Positions 11,547-21,788 are shown, counted from the stretch's first letter. The stretch: DNA of 64,000 bases from Tenacibaculum sp. MAR_2010_89 (GCF_900105985.1 NZ_FNUB01000005.1:992001-1056000), one strand, 5' to 3'. Program-made: numbers and translations. The notes: generated by a model not told the origin, from the letters alone.

Positions 11547-14500
11547 ATGAGTAAGAAGTTTACTGAATACAAAGGCTTGGATTTACCAAAAGTAGCAGAA
11601 GAAATATTAAACTACTGGGAAGAAAACAACATCTTTGAGAAAAGTATTACTAGCCGTGAAGGAAATGAGCCGTTTGTTTTTTTTGAAGGACCACCTTCAG
11701 CAAATGGGTTGCCTGGAATTCACCATGCAATGGCACGCTCTATTAAAGATATTTTTTGTCGCTATAAAACTCAAAAAGGATACCAAGTAAAGCGTAAAGC
11801 AGGTTGGGATACACATGGTTTACCAGTAGAACTTGGAGTAGAAAAAGAATTAGGAATAACTAAAGAAGATATAGGAACCAAAATAACTGTAGAAGAATAT
11901 AATACAGCCTGTAAAACAGCAGTAATGCGTTATACGGATATTTGGAATGACCTAACTCAAAAAATGGGCTATTGGGTAGATATGGAAGATCCATATATTA
12001 CTTATAAGCCTAAATACATGGAATCAGTATGGTGGTTGTTAAAACAAATTTATAATAAAAACTTATTGTATAAAGGATATACAATTCAACCTTATTCACC
12101 AAAGGCAGGAACAGGTTTAAGCTCACATGAGTTAAACCAACCAGGAACTTATCAAGATGTAACTGATACGACTGTTGTTGCGCAATTTAAAACGATAAAA
12201 GATACATTACCTGAGTTTTTACAAGTAGAAGGAGATATTCATTTCTTAGCTTGGACAACAACACCATGGACATTACCAAGTAATACTGCTTTAACAGTTG
12301 GACCTAAAATCGAGTATGTTTTAGTAAAAACATTTAATCAATACACATTTGAAACTATTCAAGTAGTATTAGCAAAAAACTTAGTAGCAAAACAATTTGC
12401 TGGAAAGAAATTTGAACAAGTTGAAAACGAAAGTGATTTAAATAAGTACACAAAAGAAGATAAACAAATTCCATATTTAATTACTAATGAATTTATAGGT
12501 AAAGATTTAGTAGGTATTAAATATGAGCAATTATTAGATTACGTATTGCCTTATCAAAATCCAGAAAATGCATTTAGAGTAATTTCTGGTGATTTTGTAA
12601 CTACTGAAGATGGTACAGGTATAGTTCACACTGCACCAACTTTTGGAGCTGACGATGCATTAGTAGCAAAACAAGCTACACCTGAGGTGCCACCATTGTT
12701 AGTATTAGATGAAAATGAAAACCCAGTTCCATTAGTAGATTTACAAGGTAAATTCAGGCAAGAAGTAAGTGAGTTTGCAGGTAAATATGTTAAGAATGAA
12801 TATTATGCTGATGGAGAGGCTCCAGAAAAGTCAGTAGATGTTGAAATAGCAATTAAACTTAAAACTGAAAATAAAGCTTTTAAAGTTGAAAAGTATGTGC
12901 ATAGCTATCCTAACTGTTGGCGTACAGATAAACCAATTTTATATTACCCATTAGATTCTTGGTTTATTAAGGTAACCGATGTTAAGGAAAAAATGTTCGA
13001 CTTAAACGAAACAATTAACTGGAAACCAAAATCAACAGGAGAAGGGCGTTTTGGTAACTGGTTAAAAAATGCAAATGATTGGAATTTATCTCGTTCTCGT
13101 TTTTGGGGAATACCTTTACCTATTTGGCGTACTGAAGATGGAACTGAACAGTTATGTATTGGGTCATTAGCAGAGCTAAAAGAAGAGATAAAAAAATCAG
13201 TAGAAGCAGGAGTACTTTCTGAAGATATTTTTGCCGACTTTGAAGTAGGTAACATGTCTGAAGAGAACTATGATAAAATTGATTTACATAAAAATGTTGT
13301 AGATAAAATTATCTTAGTATCAGCTTCAGGAAAACCAATGCATAGAGAAAGTGATTTAATTGATGTTTGGTTTGACTCTGGTTCAATGCCTTATGCACAA
13401 TGGCATTATCCGTTTGAAAATAAAGAGTTAATAGATAATACAGAAAGTTTCCCTGCAGATTTTATAGCTGAAGGAGTAGATCAAACACGTGGATGGTTTT
13501 ATACTTTACATGCAATTGGAGCCATGGTGTTCGATTCTGTAGCATATAAAAATGTTGTATCTAATGGTTTAGTATTAGATAAAAACGGACATAAAATGTC
13601 TAAGCGTTTAGGAAATGCTGTTGATCCGTTTAAAACTCTAGCTGAATATGGGCCAGATGCTACACGTTGGTATATGATTTCAAATGCAAATCCATGGGAT
13701 AACTTAAAATTTGATTTAGCCGGTATAGAAGAAGTAAAACGTAAGTTTTTTGGTACGCTATATAATACATATTCTTTCTTTACATTGTATGCTAATATTG
13801 ATAACTTTAGTTATAGTGAAGCTGATGTTCCATTAAATGAAAGGCCTGAAATTGACCGTTGGATTTTATCTGAATTAAATACATTAATTAAAAAAGTTGA
13901 TACTTTCTATTCAGAATACGAACCTACTAGAGCAACTAGAGCAATTTCAGATTTTGTACAAGATCATTTAAGTAATTGGTACGTTCGTTTATGTAGAAGA
14001 CGTTTTTGGAAAGGAGAATACGCACAAGATAAAATATCAGCTTATCAAACGTTATATACATGTATGCTTACTGTAGCTAAGTTAGGATCACCAGTAGCTC
14101 CATTCTTTATGGATAGACTCTATAAGGATTTAACTGCTGCAACTCAAAAAGAAAATTTTGAAAGTGTTCATATAGCAGAATTTCCAAAATATGATGAATC
14201 TTTTGTGAATAAATCATTAGAAAGAAAAATGGAAAATGCACAAACTATTTCTTCTTTAGTTCTTTCTTTAAGAGCAAAAGAAAAAATAAAAGTGCGTCAG
14301 CCGCTACAAAAGATAATGATTCCTATACTTGATGAAACTCAAAAAGAGGAGATACTAGCAGTTGCTGATTTAATAAAATCTGAGGTAAATGTTAAAGAAA
14401 TTCAATTGTTAGATGATGCTTCTGGTATATTAGTAAAACAAATAAAACCAAACTTTAAAGCTTTAGGGCCTAAGTTTGGTAAAGATATGAGATTGATAGC

Positions 14501-14954
14501 TAGCAAGATACAGTCTTTTTCTCAAGAAGATATTGCAATAATTGAAAAAGAAGGGAAAATATCTGTTGAAATTAATGAGAAAATTGTTAATTTAGAAACC
14601 GCTGATGTAGAAATTTCATCAAAAGATATTGAAGGCTGGTTAGTAGCAAATGCAGAAGGATTAACAGTGGCTTTAGATGTTACCATAACAGATGATTTAC
14701 GTAAAGAAGGAGTAGCGAGAGAATTAATAAATAGAATTCAAAATGCACGTAAGGAAACTGGTTTAGAAGTAACAGATAGAATACGATTAACTTTCTTAAA
14801 TTTTGCAGATTTACAAGAATCAATATTAGCAAATGAAACCTATATTAAAACAGAAACATTAACAAATGAGTTGGTTTTTGTTGAAGCGTTAGAAAATGGT
14901 ACAGAAATTGAATTTGATACCATTAAAAGTAAAATGTTAATTGAAAAAATATAG
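11547..14954 (+). CDS. ileS: Isoleucyl-tRNA synthetase (type 2)
   Basis: 1,135 aa. Charges tRNA-Ile with isoleucine in the cytoplasm. The class I signatures are visible: the HIGH region as GLPGIHHAMARSIKD near residue 55 and KMSKRLGNAVDP near residue 690, plus the editing-domain stretch with TTTPWTLPSNTAL and the anticodon-binding region (SNWYVRLCRRRFW). The length and the motifs match the long, eukaryote-like type 2 enzymes usual in Bacteroidota; enzymes of that class are generally insensitive to mupirocin (family knowledge, not tested here). The DksA-like gene starts 4 bp after the stop, so they are probably one transcript. Confidence 0.97.
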   Translation: MSKKFTEYKGLDLPKVAEEILNYWEENNIFEKSITSREGNEPFVFFEGPPSANGLPGIHHAMARSIKDIFCRYKTQKGYQVKRKAGWDTHGLPVELGVEKELGITKEDIGTKITVEEYNTACKTAVMRYTDIWNDLTQKMGYWVDMEDPYITYKPKYMESVWWLLKQIYNKNLLYKGYTIQPYSPKAGTGLSSHELNQPGTYQDVTDTTVVAQFKTIKDTLPEFLQVEGDIHFLAWTTTPWTLPSNTALTVGPKIEYVLVKTFNQYTFETIQVVLAKNLVAKQFAGKKFEQVENESDLNKYTKEDKQIPYLITNEFIGKDLVGIKYEQLLDYVLPYQNPENAFRVISGDFVTTEDGTGIVHTAPTFGADDALVAKQATPEVPPLLVLDENENPVPLVDLQGKFRQEVSEFAGKYVKNEYYADGEAPEKSVDVEIAIKLKTENKAFKVEKYVHSYPNCWRTDKPILYYPLDSWFIKVTDVKEKMFDLNETINWKPKSTGEGRFGNWLKNANDWNLSRSRFWGIPLPIWRTEDGTEQLCIGSLAELKEEIKKSVEAGVLSEDIFADFEVGNMSEENYDKIDLHKNVVDKIILVSASGKPMHRESDLIDVWFDSGSMPYAQWHYPFENKELIDNTESFPADFIAEGVDQTRGWFYTLHAIGAMVFDSVAYKNVVSNGLVLDKNGHKMSKRLGNAVDPFKTLAEYGPDATRWYMISNANPWDNLKFDLAGIEEVKRKFFGTLYNTYSFFTLYANIDNFSYSEADVPLNERPEIDRWILSELNTLIKKVDTFYSEYEPTRATRAISDFVQDHLSNWYVRLCRRRFWKGEYAQDKISAYQTLYTCMLTVAKLGSPVAPFFMDRLYKDLTAATQKENFESVHIAEFPKYDESFVNKSLERKMENAQTISSLVLSLRAKEKIKVRQPLQKIMIPILDETQKEEILAVADLIKSEVNVKEIQLLDDASGILVKQIKPNFKALGPKFGKDMRLIASKIQSFSQEDIAIIEKEGKISVEINEKIVNLETADVEISSKDIEGWLVANAEGLTVALDVTITDDLRKEGVARELINRIQNARKETGLEVTDRIRLTFLNFADLQESILANETYIKTETLTNELVFVEALENGTEIEFDTIKSKMLIEKI

Positions 14955-14958
14955 CATT

Positions 14959-15336
14959 ATGAATGACGTTAATGTAAGATACTCTGATAATGATTTACAA
15001 GAGTTCAAAGAAATTATTTTAAAGAAAATTGAAAAATCTGAAGAAGATTTAAAGTTGTTACAAGATTCCTATAAAAATGGATCTGGTAATGGTACTGAAG
15101 ATACTTCACCCACCTTTAAATCCTTTGAAGAAGGTTCAGATACAATGTCTAAAGAAGCAAACATGCAACTAGCTATTAGACAAGAAAAATTTATCCGTGA
15201 TTTAAAAAATGCGTTAGCACGTATTGAAAATAAAACATACGGAGTTTGTAGAGTTACAGGTAAGTTAATTCAAAAAGAACGATTAAAATTAGTACCGCAT
15301 GCGACATTAAGTATTGAAGCAAAGCGTAAGCAATAA
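14959..15336 (+). CDS. DksA/TraR-family protein
   Basis: 125 aa from the ATG at 14959. A TTG six codons upstream is in frame but overlaps ileS, so I prefer the ATG. The N-terminal half is a helical coiled coil; the C-terminal half has YGVCRVTGKLI and RLKLVPHATLSIEAK, the zinc-finger region of the DksA/TraR family with only one of the four zinc Cys kept. This degenerate form is common in Bacteroidota homologues. Probably modulates RNA polymerase in the manner of DksA; the exact role is unknown. Co-transcribed with ileS, followed by a perfect terminator. Confidence 0.88.
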   Translation: MNDVNVRYSDNDLQEFKEIILKKIEKSEEDLKLLQDSYKNGSGNGTEDTSPTFKSFEEGSDTMSKEANMQLAIRQEKFIRDLKNALARIENKTYGVCRVTGKLIQKERLKLVPHATLSIEAKRKQ

Positions 15337-15361
15337 TTTTTATAATTTTGTTAAGACATAT

Positions 15362-15392
15362 AAAAAAGACTCCTGACTTAGGAGTCTTTTTT
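15362..15392 (+). terminator. Terminator after ileS-dksA-like
   Basis: Perfect 13-bp stem AAAAAAGACTCCT / AGGAGTCTTTTTT with loop GACTT, 25 bp after the stop. Confidence 0.92.
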
Positions 15393-15657
15393 GGTTCAAT
15401 ACATAGGAAGTAATTTTCTAGATATTAGTATGTTTTCTATACCGACCGTTTTTTAATAAGAAAAGGTACTAAAAAGGTTAATAGTCAGGGTGAAATAATC
15501 GTTTTTTTGATATGAAATATTTAACTGAAAAGGAAAACTTAGTATAAAATTTATCCATGCTAATATTATCCTTTAAGAGAATTAACTTCTTTTTATAAAA
15601 AAATAAAGTAACAGATTGTACCTTTAGGCGTCTTATATAGAAGAAAAAATATTAAAA
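15393..15657. other. Intergenic stretch, no gene seen
   Basis: About 265 bp of AT-rich DNA between the terminator and the M61 peptidase gene. No ORF, RNA gene or convincing promoter is recognised; it presumably holds the peptidase promoter. Confidence 0.6.
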
Positions 15658-17550
15658 ATGAATAAAAGCATATTAATTACTGCTATGGCAGGAGTATTAT
15701 TAGTTGGATGTAATACTTCAAAAACTAAGTTTAACGATTTAGCTACTTCAAATCCAATAGAAACAACATTAGATTTAACTAAAGTTGAAAATGATAAAGT
15801 ACCTGTAACGATAAACCCTGGACGATTTACTACAGAAAAAGTAACGTATAGATTACCAAGAGTTGTTCAAGGTACATATTCTGTTAGTGATTTTGGTAAA
15901 TATGTTGATGGTTTTAAAGCATTTGATTATAAAGGAAATGCTTTATCAGTAAAAAAGGTTGATACTAATACTTGGGAAATTAATAATGCAGCTAGTTTAG
16001 ATAAAATAACATATTTAGTAAATGATACTTTTGATATGGAGGTTAAAGGAGGTATAGGAGGAGAAGTTCCTTTTTCACCTGCAGGAACTAATATTGAAAA
16101 CACAAACTACGTTTTAAACTTACATGGATTTATTGGATATTTTGATTCATTAAAAAATAGTCAATATAAGTTAGATGTAGTAGCTCCATCAAAATTTGCT
16201 AGAACTTCAGCTTTACAAGAAGTTGGAACAAAAACTAGTAAAGATGGAACTTCTTTAACTACAAGTTATTTTGCCCCTCGTTATTTTAATATAACTGATA
16301 ATCCAATGTTTTATGGTGAATTAGATGTTGAAGAATTTAAAGTAGGTGATATTAAAATTGTATTAAGTGTATACTCTCCAAATAAAAAACATTCTGCTGA
16401 AAAAATTAAAGCGGTAATGGAAAAAATGATGCAAGCTCAAAAAGCTTATTTAGGTAGTGTTAATAGTACAGCTCGTTATGATATTTATTTATATTTATCA
16501 GATGGGTCTGAGAAAGCACCTAAAGGATTTGGAGCTTTAGAACATCATACTTCTACTGTAGTAGTTTTACCAGAAGGAATGCCTGATAATGCTTTAGCTA
16601 AAAGTATGATTGATGTTGTGTCTCACGAGTTTTTTCATATTGTAACTCCTTTAAGTGTTCATTCTGAAGACGTACATTATTTTGATTATAACCAACCAAC
16701 TTTTTCAAAGCACTTATGGATGTATGAAGGAGTAACTGAATATTTTGCAACCTTATTTCAAGTAAATCAAGGATTAGTGAATGAAGATGAGTTTTATGCG
16801 AAAGTTATGGGTAAAATTAAATCAGCTTCTGGAATGAATGATACTATGAGTTTTACTAAAATGAGTGAAAATGTTTTAGATAAACCATACGCTCCACAAT
16901 ATTATAATGTTTACCAAAAAGGAGCTTTAATTGGTATGTGTATTGATATTTTAATGCGAGAAGAGAGTAATGGAAATAGAGGTATTTTATCATTAATGAA
17001 AGAATTATCTAATAAATATGGAAAAAATAAACCATTTGTAGATGATAATTTAATTGAAGAAATAACAGCAATGACTTATCCGTCAATTGGAGCTTTTTTA
17101 AATACACATGTTGTAGGAACTACTCCAATAGATTATAATACATTTTTTGCTAAAGCAGGATTAAATATTTCTGAATCTAAAGTAAAAACCAATTATATTC
17201 AAAATGATGGGGTTATGATTGTAAAAGGTGATAAACCAACTCAAAGTGTAAGGTTTACTGGAGGAGTTAAAAATAATAGCTTTTGGGCAGAAAATGGGGC
17301 GCAACCTAATGATGCTATTAAAGCAGTTGATGGAGTTGTGTTAACTAAAGAAAATGCAAATCAGATATTTAGAACAATGTATATGTGGCAGCCTGGAAAA
17401 GAAGTAGAGGTTAAATTAGAAAGAGATGGTAAAGAAGTTGTAATTAAAACAACATTAACTCAATCATATACAAAAGGAAGTAGTTTAAAAGAAAATTCAA
17501 ACGCAACTCAAAAACAAAAGGAGTTACGTAAAGTATGGTTAAAAGGATAA
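15658..17550 (+). CDS. M61-family metallopeptidase, lipoprotein
   Basis: 630 aa. The N-terminus MNKSILITAMAGVLLVGCN is a lipoprotein signal with a lipobox Cys at about residue 18. An N-terminal beta domain is followed by the zinc-protease core: HEFFH near residue 322 (HExxH) and WMYEGVTEYFA about 35 residues later, supplying the third ligand and matching the M61 glycyl-aminopeptidase signature. The C-terminal part (about 500-600) looks like a PDZ domain (NDAIKAVDGVVL). Likely a periplasmic or surface-anchored aminopeptidase. Single gene closed by a bidirectional terminator. Confidence 0.9.
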   Translation: MNKSILITAMAGVLLVGCNTSKTKFNDLATSNPIETTLDLTKVENDKVPVTINPGRFTTEKVTYRLPRVVQGTYSVSDFGKYVDGFKAFDYKGNALSVKKVDTNTWEINNAASLDKITYLVNDTFDMEVKGGIGGEVPFSPAGTNIENTNYVLNLHGFIGYFDSLKNSQYKLDVVAPSKFARTSALQEVGTKTSKDGTSLTTSYFAPRYFNITDNPMFYGELDVEEFKVGDIKIVLSVYSPNKKHSAEKIKAVMEKMMQAQKAYLGSVNSTARYDIYLYLSDGSEKAPKGFGALEHHTSTVVVLPEGMPDNALAKSMIDVVSHEFFHIVTPLSVHSEDVHYFDYNQPTFSKHLWMYEGVTEYFATLFQVNQGLVNEDEFYAKVMGKIKSASGMNDTMSFTKMSENVLDKPYAPQYYNVYQKGALIGMCIDILMREESNGNRGILSLMKELSNKYGKNKPFVDDNLIEEITAMTYPSIGAFLNTHVVGTTPIDYNTFFAKAGLNISESKVKTNYIQNDGVMIVKGDKPTQSVRFTGGVKNNSFWAENGAQPNDAIKAVDGVVLTKENANQIFRTMYMWQPGKEVEVKLERDGKEVVIKTTLTQSYTKGSSLKENSNATQKQKELRKVWLKG

Positions 17551-17565
17551 CCTAATTTAGTTTAT

Positions 17566-17600
17566 AAAAAAAGACCAATGTTAAAACATTGGTCTTTTTT
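17566..17600. terminator. Bidirectional terminator between convergent genes
   Basis: Stem AAAAAAGACCAATG / CATTGGTCTTTTTT with loop TTAAAA. It is flanked by an A run on the left and a T run on the right, so it can serve the M61 gene (+) and the DCC gene (-). Confidence 0.9.
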
Positions 17601-17612
17601 TATAAAACATTT

Positions 17613-18032
17613 TTAAGATAAAAAACGATTATTCAATTCTGGTGTTGGAATATAACAAGCTTCTTTTTTACCAAACCATTTGTACCTGTTTTTTGCAATA
17701 TAAGAATACACTGCATCTCTAATAAAAGTAGGTACAATAAAAAAAATACTCAATAGCTTTACTGGAATATTTAATTTCAAGGCTATTTTTAATGCGGCAG
17801 TAGATTTAGCATATATCTTTTTATCTGGAGTAAATAGTAAAATAGAGTCTACTTTATTAGTATCAATATTAAAATGACTAATAATATTTCTTCCAATTTC
17901 CCCTTGTAAAGAAGTAAATAAAAATATTTTCTTTTTATCATGTTTAATAACATATTGTACACTATTGTTGCACAAGTTACAAACACCATCAAAAAGTATT
18001 AAATAATTATTTTCAGGAATATTTGGTAGCAT
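17613..18032 (-). CDS. DCC-family thiol-disulfide oxidoreductase-like protein (DUF393)
   Basis: 139 aa. Begins with the family signature LILFDGVCNLCNNSVQ, containing the CxxC pair within the DxxCxxC motif that names the DCC family; a second conserved region is DSILLF and STAALKIAL. Predicted thioredoxin-like redox protein of unknown substrate. It starts 2 bp after the end of the DoxX-like gene, so the two form an operon; DCC proteins are often found beside DoxX/HTTM membrane proteins. Confidence 0.9.
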   Translation of the reverse strand: MLPNIPENNYLILFDGVCNLCNNSVQYVIKHDKKKIFLFTSLQGEIGRNIISHFNIDTNKVDSILLFTPDKKIYAKSTAALKIALKLNIPVKLLSIFFIVPTFIRDAVYSYIAKNRYKWFGKKEACYIPTPELNNRFLS

Positions 18033-18034
18033 AT

Positions 18035-19321
18035 TTATCTATTATAAGGGAATTCATTAACCCAATTAAAACCTCTATTAGTTAATAGGAATTTCTTTTT
18101 GTAATCTTTAGTTCTTTTTAATTTGATTGATATAGTATCTAGTTTTACGGTTCCTTTTAAATAAAAATTAGTACTATCTCCTTCTGTATATTTTAAATTA
18201 TAGATTTCTAAAGTATCTCTATAATTTTTTAAAATCAGTTCATTTTTTGTTGAATCAACAGTTAATTTATACCATTGACTTTTTTTGCCAATTGGTTTAA
18301 TTTTTGCATATTTTTTACCATCAATCATTAAGTATTTCCATTTCTTTGTATTGTTAGAAGAAGAGATTAATGTATCGTTTAATTTAAATTCATCTACTTC
18401 ATAAAGCCCTCTTAATATACTTTTGGAACTATTACCATAGTACTTTTCTTTAGATTCTAAAGTGCTATAAGTACCGTATCCTAAAACGTATCCTAAAAGT
18501 AATACTTTAAAAGCTAACATGGCTTTACTAATACCCTTTTTTAAAATAGGTTTATATATATCTGTAAGAGCAATAGGAGTTCTTAAAAAGAAAAATTCCC
18601 ATAAAGTTTTAAAGTTTCTTGCTATTAAAAACGCACACATTAAAAATAAATGTGTAGAAAGTATTTTTACAGGAACATCATAAAAATAATTTACAGCCAT
18701 AACATTTGCTGTAGTCATTAGCGTGATAATTAATCCAAAAGTTAGTGTTCTTCTAAATAAAAGTAGCACAGCTGCAACTTCAGCAATTCCCATAAATAAA
18801 TTATAGCCTTTAGAAAAACCTAAGAAAGTCCATGCTAGCCCCATAGGAGAAGAATCTCCATAAGTTTGAGTTAATCTAGACATTGATGGGGCAGAAAATT
18901 GTAGTTGTATTACTTTAACCATCCCATAATTAATTAACATTAATCCTACATAACAGCGCACTGCTAGTGTTAACCAATAATACATTTTTGAATAGCTCTT
19001 AGTTTTTTTATCTAAAAAAGACCATACTATTGTTGATAACAAAGCTATAAGAGCGATTGTGAAAATTAATGTATAATCGTAAGTAGTATCTCCACTTCCG
19101 TTAGGACCAACTCTAATTTTATAAGTAATTCCTAAAATGTTTTTACCTACCCAAGGAATAAAATTATGTAAAAACTTATTGAAAAGTTCGCTAATGTAGC
19201 CAAAAAAAGGATAAGCGCCATTATTCTTAAAAAGGATAAATAAGGTAAAATAAGTAAAGAAAAAACGAAATAATATTTTTTCAGAAATAGACCAGATATT
19301 AATTTTCGGAAAAGTATTCAT
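18035..19321 (-). CDS. DoxX-like integral membrane protein
   Basis: 428 aa. Several hydrophobic segments fill residues about 15-290 (for example YVGLMLINYGMVKVIQLQF and GIAEVAAVLLLFRRTLTFGL), followed by a soluble beta-rich tail of about 140 residues (KWKYLMIDGKKYAKIKP). The pattern is that of DoxX-family proteins in Flavobacteriia. Likely a redox-associated membrane protein working with the DCC protein; the substrate is not known. A 16-bp perfect palindrome lies 24 bp upstream of the start. Confidence 0.75.
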   Translation of the reverse strand: MNTFPKINIWSISEKILFRFFFTYFTLFILFKNNGAYPFFGYISELFNKFLHNFIPWVGKNILGITYKIRVGPNGSGDTTYDYTLIFTIALIALLSTIVWSFLDKKTKSYSKMYYWLTLAVRCYVGLMLINYGMVKVIQLQFSAPSMSRLTQTYGDSSPMGLAWTFLGFSKGYNLFMGIAEVAAVLLLFRRTLTFGLIITLMTTANVMAVNYFYDVPVKILSTHLFLMCAFLIARNFKTLWEFFFLRTPIALTDIYKPILKKGISKAMLAFKVLLLGYVLGYGTYSTLESKEKYYGNSSKSILRGLYEVDEFKLNDTLISSSNNTKKWKYLMIDGKKYAKIKPIGKKSQWYKLTVDSTKNELILKNYRDTLEIYNLKYTEGDSTNFYLKGTVKLDTISIKLKRTKDYKKKFLLTNRGFNWVNEFPYNR

Positions 19322-19344
19322 AATTTTTAATAATTGATAAAATA

Positions 19345-19360
19345 TAACTTTCGAAAGTTA
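19345..19360. promoter_or_regulatory. 16-bp perfect palindrome, possible operator
   Basis: TAACTTTCGAAAGTTA is its own reverse complement and sits 24 bp before the DoxX-like start and 44 bp past the AraC gene's stop. Each half (TAACTTTCG) also resembles a -7 box. Binding protein unknown. Confidence 0.45.
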
Positions 19361-19403
19361 CTTTTCAATTATAAAAATTAATTGTATTAAATGGACATTA
19401 ACA

Positions 19404-20207
19404 TTATTTTATATTTTTAAAATAAATTTCTTTTTCAGATAAAATACTGACATTTTTAAAAAAATGTTTTGGAGTTTCACTAGTTAGCTTTTTAAATATT
19501 TTATTAAAAAAAGCCTGATCATAAAATCCTGAATCAAAAGCAACATCAGATAACTTAAAAAAAGAGTTTTTAGACTTCATTTTTTTTAAAGAGTAACGAA
19601 ATTTAATGTTTTTTCTTAAAATTGAAGGAGTAATTCCACAGTGTGTTAAAAAAAGACGATATAGCTTTTTATAACTACAATTGCATTTTTTAGCAATCTG
19701 GTGAATAGTTAATTCATTACTCTTCATAAGCGAAATACTTTTTAAAATAATTTCTAAATCTTTTTTTTCATTCAGTTTAGTAAGCAGAAAATCTTCAATT
19801 AATTTAATTTTAGTTATCTCTGTTTTATTAAAAAAAGTAGGATTATCTTTTAAGAAATCGTCAAACTCTTCAATTTGAAAAAAAGGGATTCTATTATAAT
19901 TTTTAGTAATAAATTGAGATAAACCAAAAGCTTTGAAAATAATTACAAATTCTTTTACAACTCCTTTGCTGTTTACAAATAAAGGAGTTGTAAATTTATT
20001 TAAAGCAGTGAAAGAATTTGAAAAAGAGGAGTCTTCTGTAATTTTAATTTCATTATTAGAATAAGTTACATCAGCATTTTTAAAAAGACAAACAACATTA
20101 CAGTCTGAAGGATATGCATAATATGCTTCATTGTTTAATTCTAATTCATAATAAAAGAGAATGTATTTTTCTAAATGAGGACTCGGTTTTATTGTTTTAA
20201 TCTCCAC
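19404..20207 (-). CDS. AraC-family transcriptional regulator
   Basis: 267 aa. The C-terminal about 100 residues form the double helix-turn-helix of AraC/XylS proteins: helix-turn-helix 1 around LTIHQIAKKCNCSYKKLYRLF and helix-turn-helix 2 around LSDVAFDSGFYDQAFFNKIFKK, ending in TPKHF. The N-terminal about 150 residues are a sensor-like domain of the kind seen in Bacteroidota AraC proteins. It lies between the ABC operon (28 bp after it on the same strand) and the DoxX/DCC operon, either of which it could control. Ligand unknown. Confidence 0.88.
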   Translation of the reverse strand: MEIKTIKPSPHLEKYILFYYELELNNEAYYAYPSDCNVVCLFKNADVTYSNNEIKITEDSSFSNSFTALNKFTTPLFVNSKGVVKEFVIIFKAFGLSQFITKNYNRIPFFQIEEFDDFLKDNPTFFNKTEITKIKLIEDFLLTKLNEKKDLEIILKSISLMKSNELTIHQIAKKCNCSYKKLYRLFLTHCGITPSILRKNIKFRYSLKKMKSKNSFFKLSDVAFDSGFYDQAFFNKIFKKLTSETPKHFFKNVSILSEKEIYFKNIK

Positions 20208-20235
20208 TGATATTGTATTGTTTGTTTTTTAAGAG

Positions 20236-21786
20236 TTATAAGTTTCTTATCATTATTTTTCGTATTAAAAAACTAAAGACTATTAGTAAAATGATAGTAA
20301 TTAATAGTTTAGCAATATAAATAGAATTATGTGTTAAGGCTCCAAAATAATCAACAAAAGGTATTCTATTGATATTGGCATAGGTAATCATGAAAAATAA
20401 TACTTCAAATAACTTCTTTCCTTTTGTTAGGATCCCTAAAAAAATAGCTATTAAAGCAATAAAGATAGCACCTAAAATAATTGAACTAAAAGCTATAACG
20501 TCACCATGAATTATTAGGCGGATATATAAAGGACTTGCTAATAATAAAAGTAATAAAACACTTGCTAAAATTTGAGAAAATAATAAACGAGAAAGAGGTT
20601 TATATGATGAGAATGAAAAATAATAAATATCATTTTCAATTTCTTTTGTTGAAACATCTGATAACCTACCTACTTGTAAAAACCATAAAATGGGCAAAAT
20701 AAATTGATGAGCAATTTGTAAAGGGGTTAGTAATAACGAAATCATTCCAGCAAAATTAATAAGCCATAACCATGTTTTTCCTTTTCTAATTAATAAGAGA
20801 AATTCGGTTTTTAGTAATGGGGAAATTTTGTAATTAGATTTAACCATTGGTAAATTAAGTAGAGTAATATCTTTGTATAAAGTTTTTTGTTTAGGTTTGA
20901 TTTTAGATGGCTTATTTGAACTTTTTTCTTTTAAATTAAAACGATGAAAAAATAATGAAGTAATAGCTATTGCTCCTATAGAAAAAAGAATCCATGCTAA
21001 ACGACTTAAAATAAAAGTTATTGGAAATGTTATTCCGTCAAATTGAAATTTTTTAGCTTCTTTTACATTTCCTAAAACATAACCTATACTTAGCTCTTTA
21101 GTTTTTTTCGCATTGGTAATCTTTCTCACTTGATTTTCCATATGATGCATTACTATTTCAGTGCCTAAAATATCTAATGAAAAATTGTTTTGATTCTTTT
21201 TGTTAGAAAGCATCAGTAGCGAGAATAAAAAGAAGAAACCGATATTTTGTAGAACAGAATACTTCCCTAAAAAGACTTCAAAAATAACAGCGATGCATGA
21301 AATAATAAAAAGAGCAGGTATTGTTATTATAAAGTAAGGTTTTATAAAATGAAGAATTTCAAAAGGGAAACCGTCATTGTAGAAAAAGAAAAGTATACTA
21401 CTCATGATAAAGATGGTGCATAAAATGGCTAGTAAAACTAAAAAATTACTTAAAACTTTAGAAAATAAATAGTTGAAGTTTTCAATTTTAGTAGAAGCAA
21501 TAATTTGGCCTACTTTTGTTTCTAAATCAGTTTTAATACTATTGTTAATTAAGTAAAAACCAATTAAAGACAGAAAAAGACTTGACATGATTGCAGTAAC
21601 ATAACCAAACCAAGCAGCGTTATAAGTGCCAATATAATTAGCAATTCGTATAGTTGAATAATTAGCATTAGGTTCAGGAATAAAAGTGTAGGCAATTGCT
21701 AAACTAGCACAAAGTGTAATTAAAAAAGCATAGCTTCTTGTACGTTGTAAATAATCTAATTTTATAATGGTAAAGAATGATTTCAT
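20236..21786 (-). CDS. ABC-2 type transporter permease
   Basis: 516 aa with about 11-12 hydrophobic segments in two halves (residues 1-290 and 310-516), the second beginning after a Lys-rich loop (KPSKIKPKQKTLYKD). The layout suits an ABC-2 exporter membrane subunit. Its start is 2 bp from the end of the ATPase gene and the serine hydrolase lies upstream of that, so the three form an operon. Substrate unknown; ABC-2 systems beside LytS/LytTR regulators are often peptide or antibiotic exporters (inference). Confidence 0.8.
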   Translation of the reverse strand: MKSFFTIIKLDYLQRTRSYAFLITLCASLAIAYTFIPEPNANYSTIRIANYIGTYNAAWFGYVTAIMSSLFLSLIGFYLINNSIKTDLETKVGQIIASTKIENFNYLFSKVLSNFLVLLAILCTIFIMSSILFFFYNDGFPFEILHFIKPYFIITIPALFIISCIAVIFEVFLGKYSVLQNIGFFFLFSLLMLSNKKNQNNFSLDILGTEIVMHHMENQVRKITNAKKTKELSIGYVLGNVKEAKKFQFDGITFPITFILSRLAWILFSIGAIAITSLFFHRFNLKEKSSNKPSKIKPKQKTLYKDITLLNLPMVKSNYKISPLLKTEFLLLIRKGKTWLWLINFAGMISLLLTPLQIAHQFILPILWFLQVGRLSDVSTKEIENDIYYFSFSSYKPLSRLLFSQILASVLLLLLLASPLYIRLIIHGDVIAFSSIILGAIFIALIAIFLGILTKGKKLFEVLFFMITYANINRIPFVDYFGALTHNSIYIAKLLITIILLIVFSFLIRKIMIRNL

Positions 21787-21788
21787 AA

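Noticed and set aside
14941..14958. Longer TTG start for the DksA-like protein
   Set aside because: It overlaps the end of ileS; the ATG at 14959 gives normal family length and 4-bp spacing.
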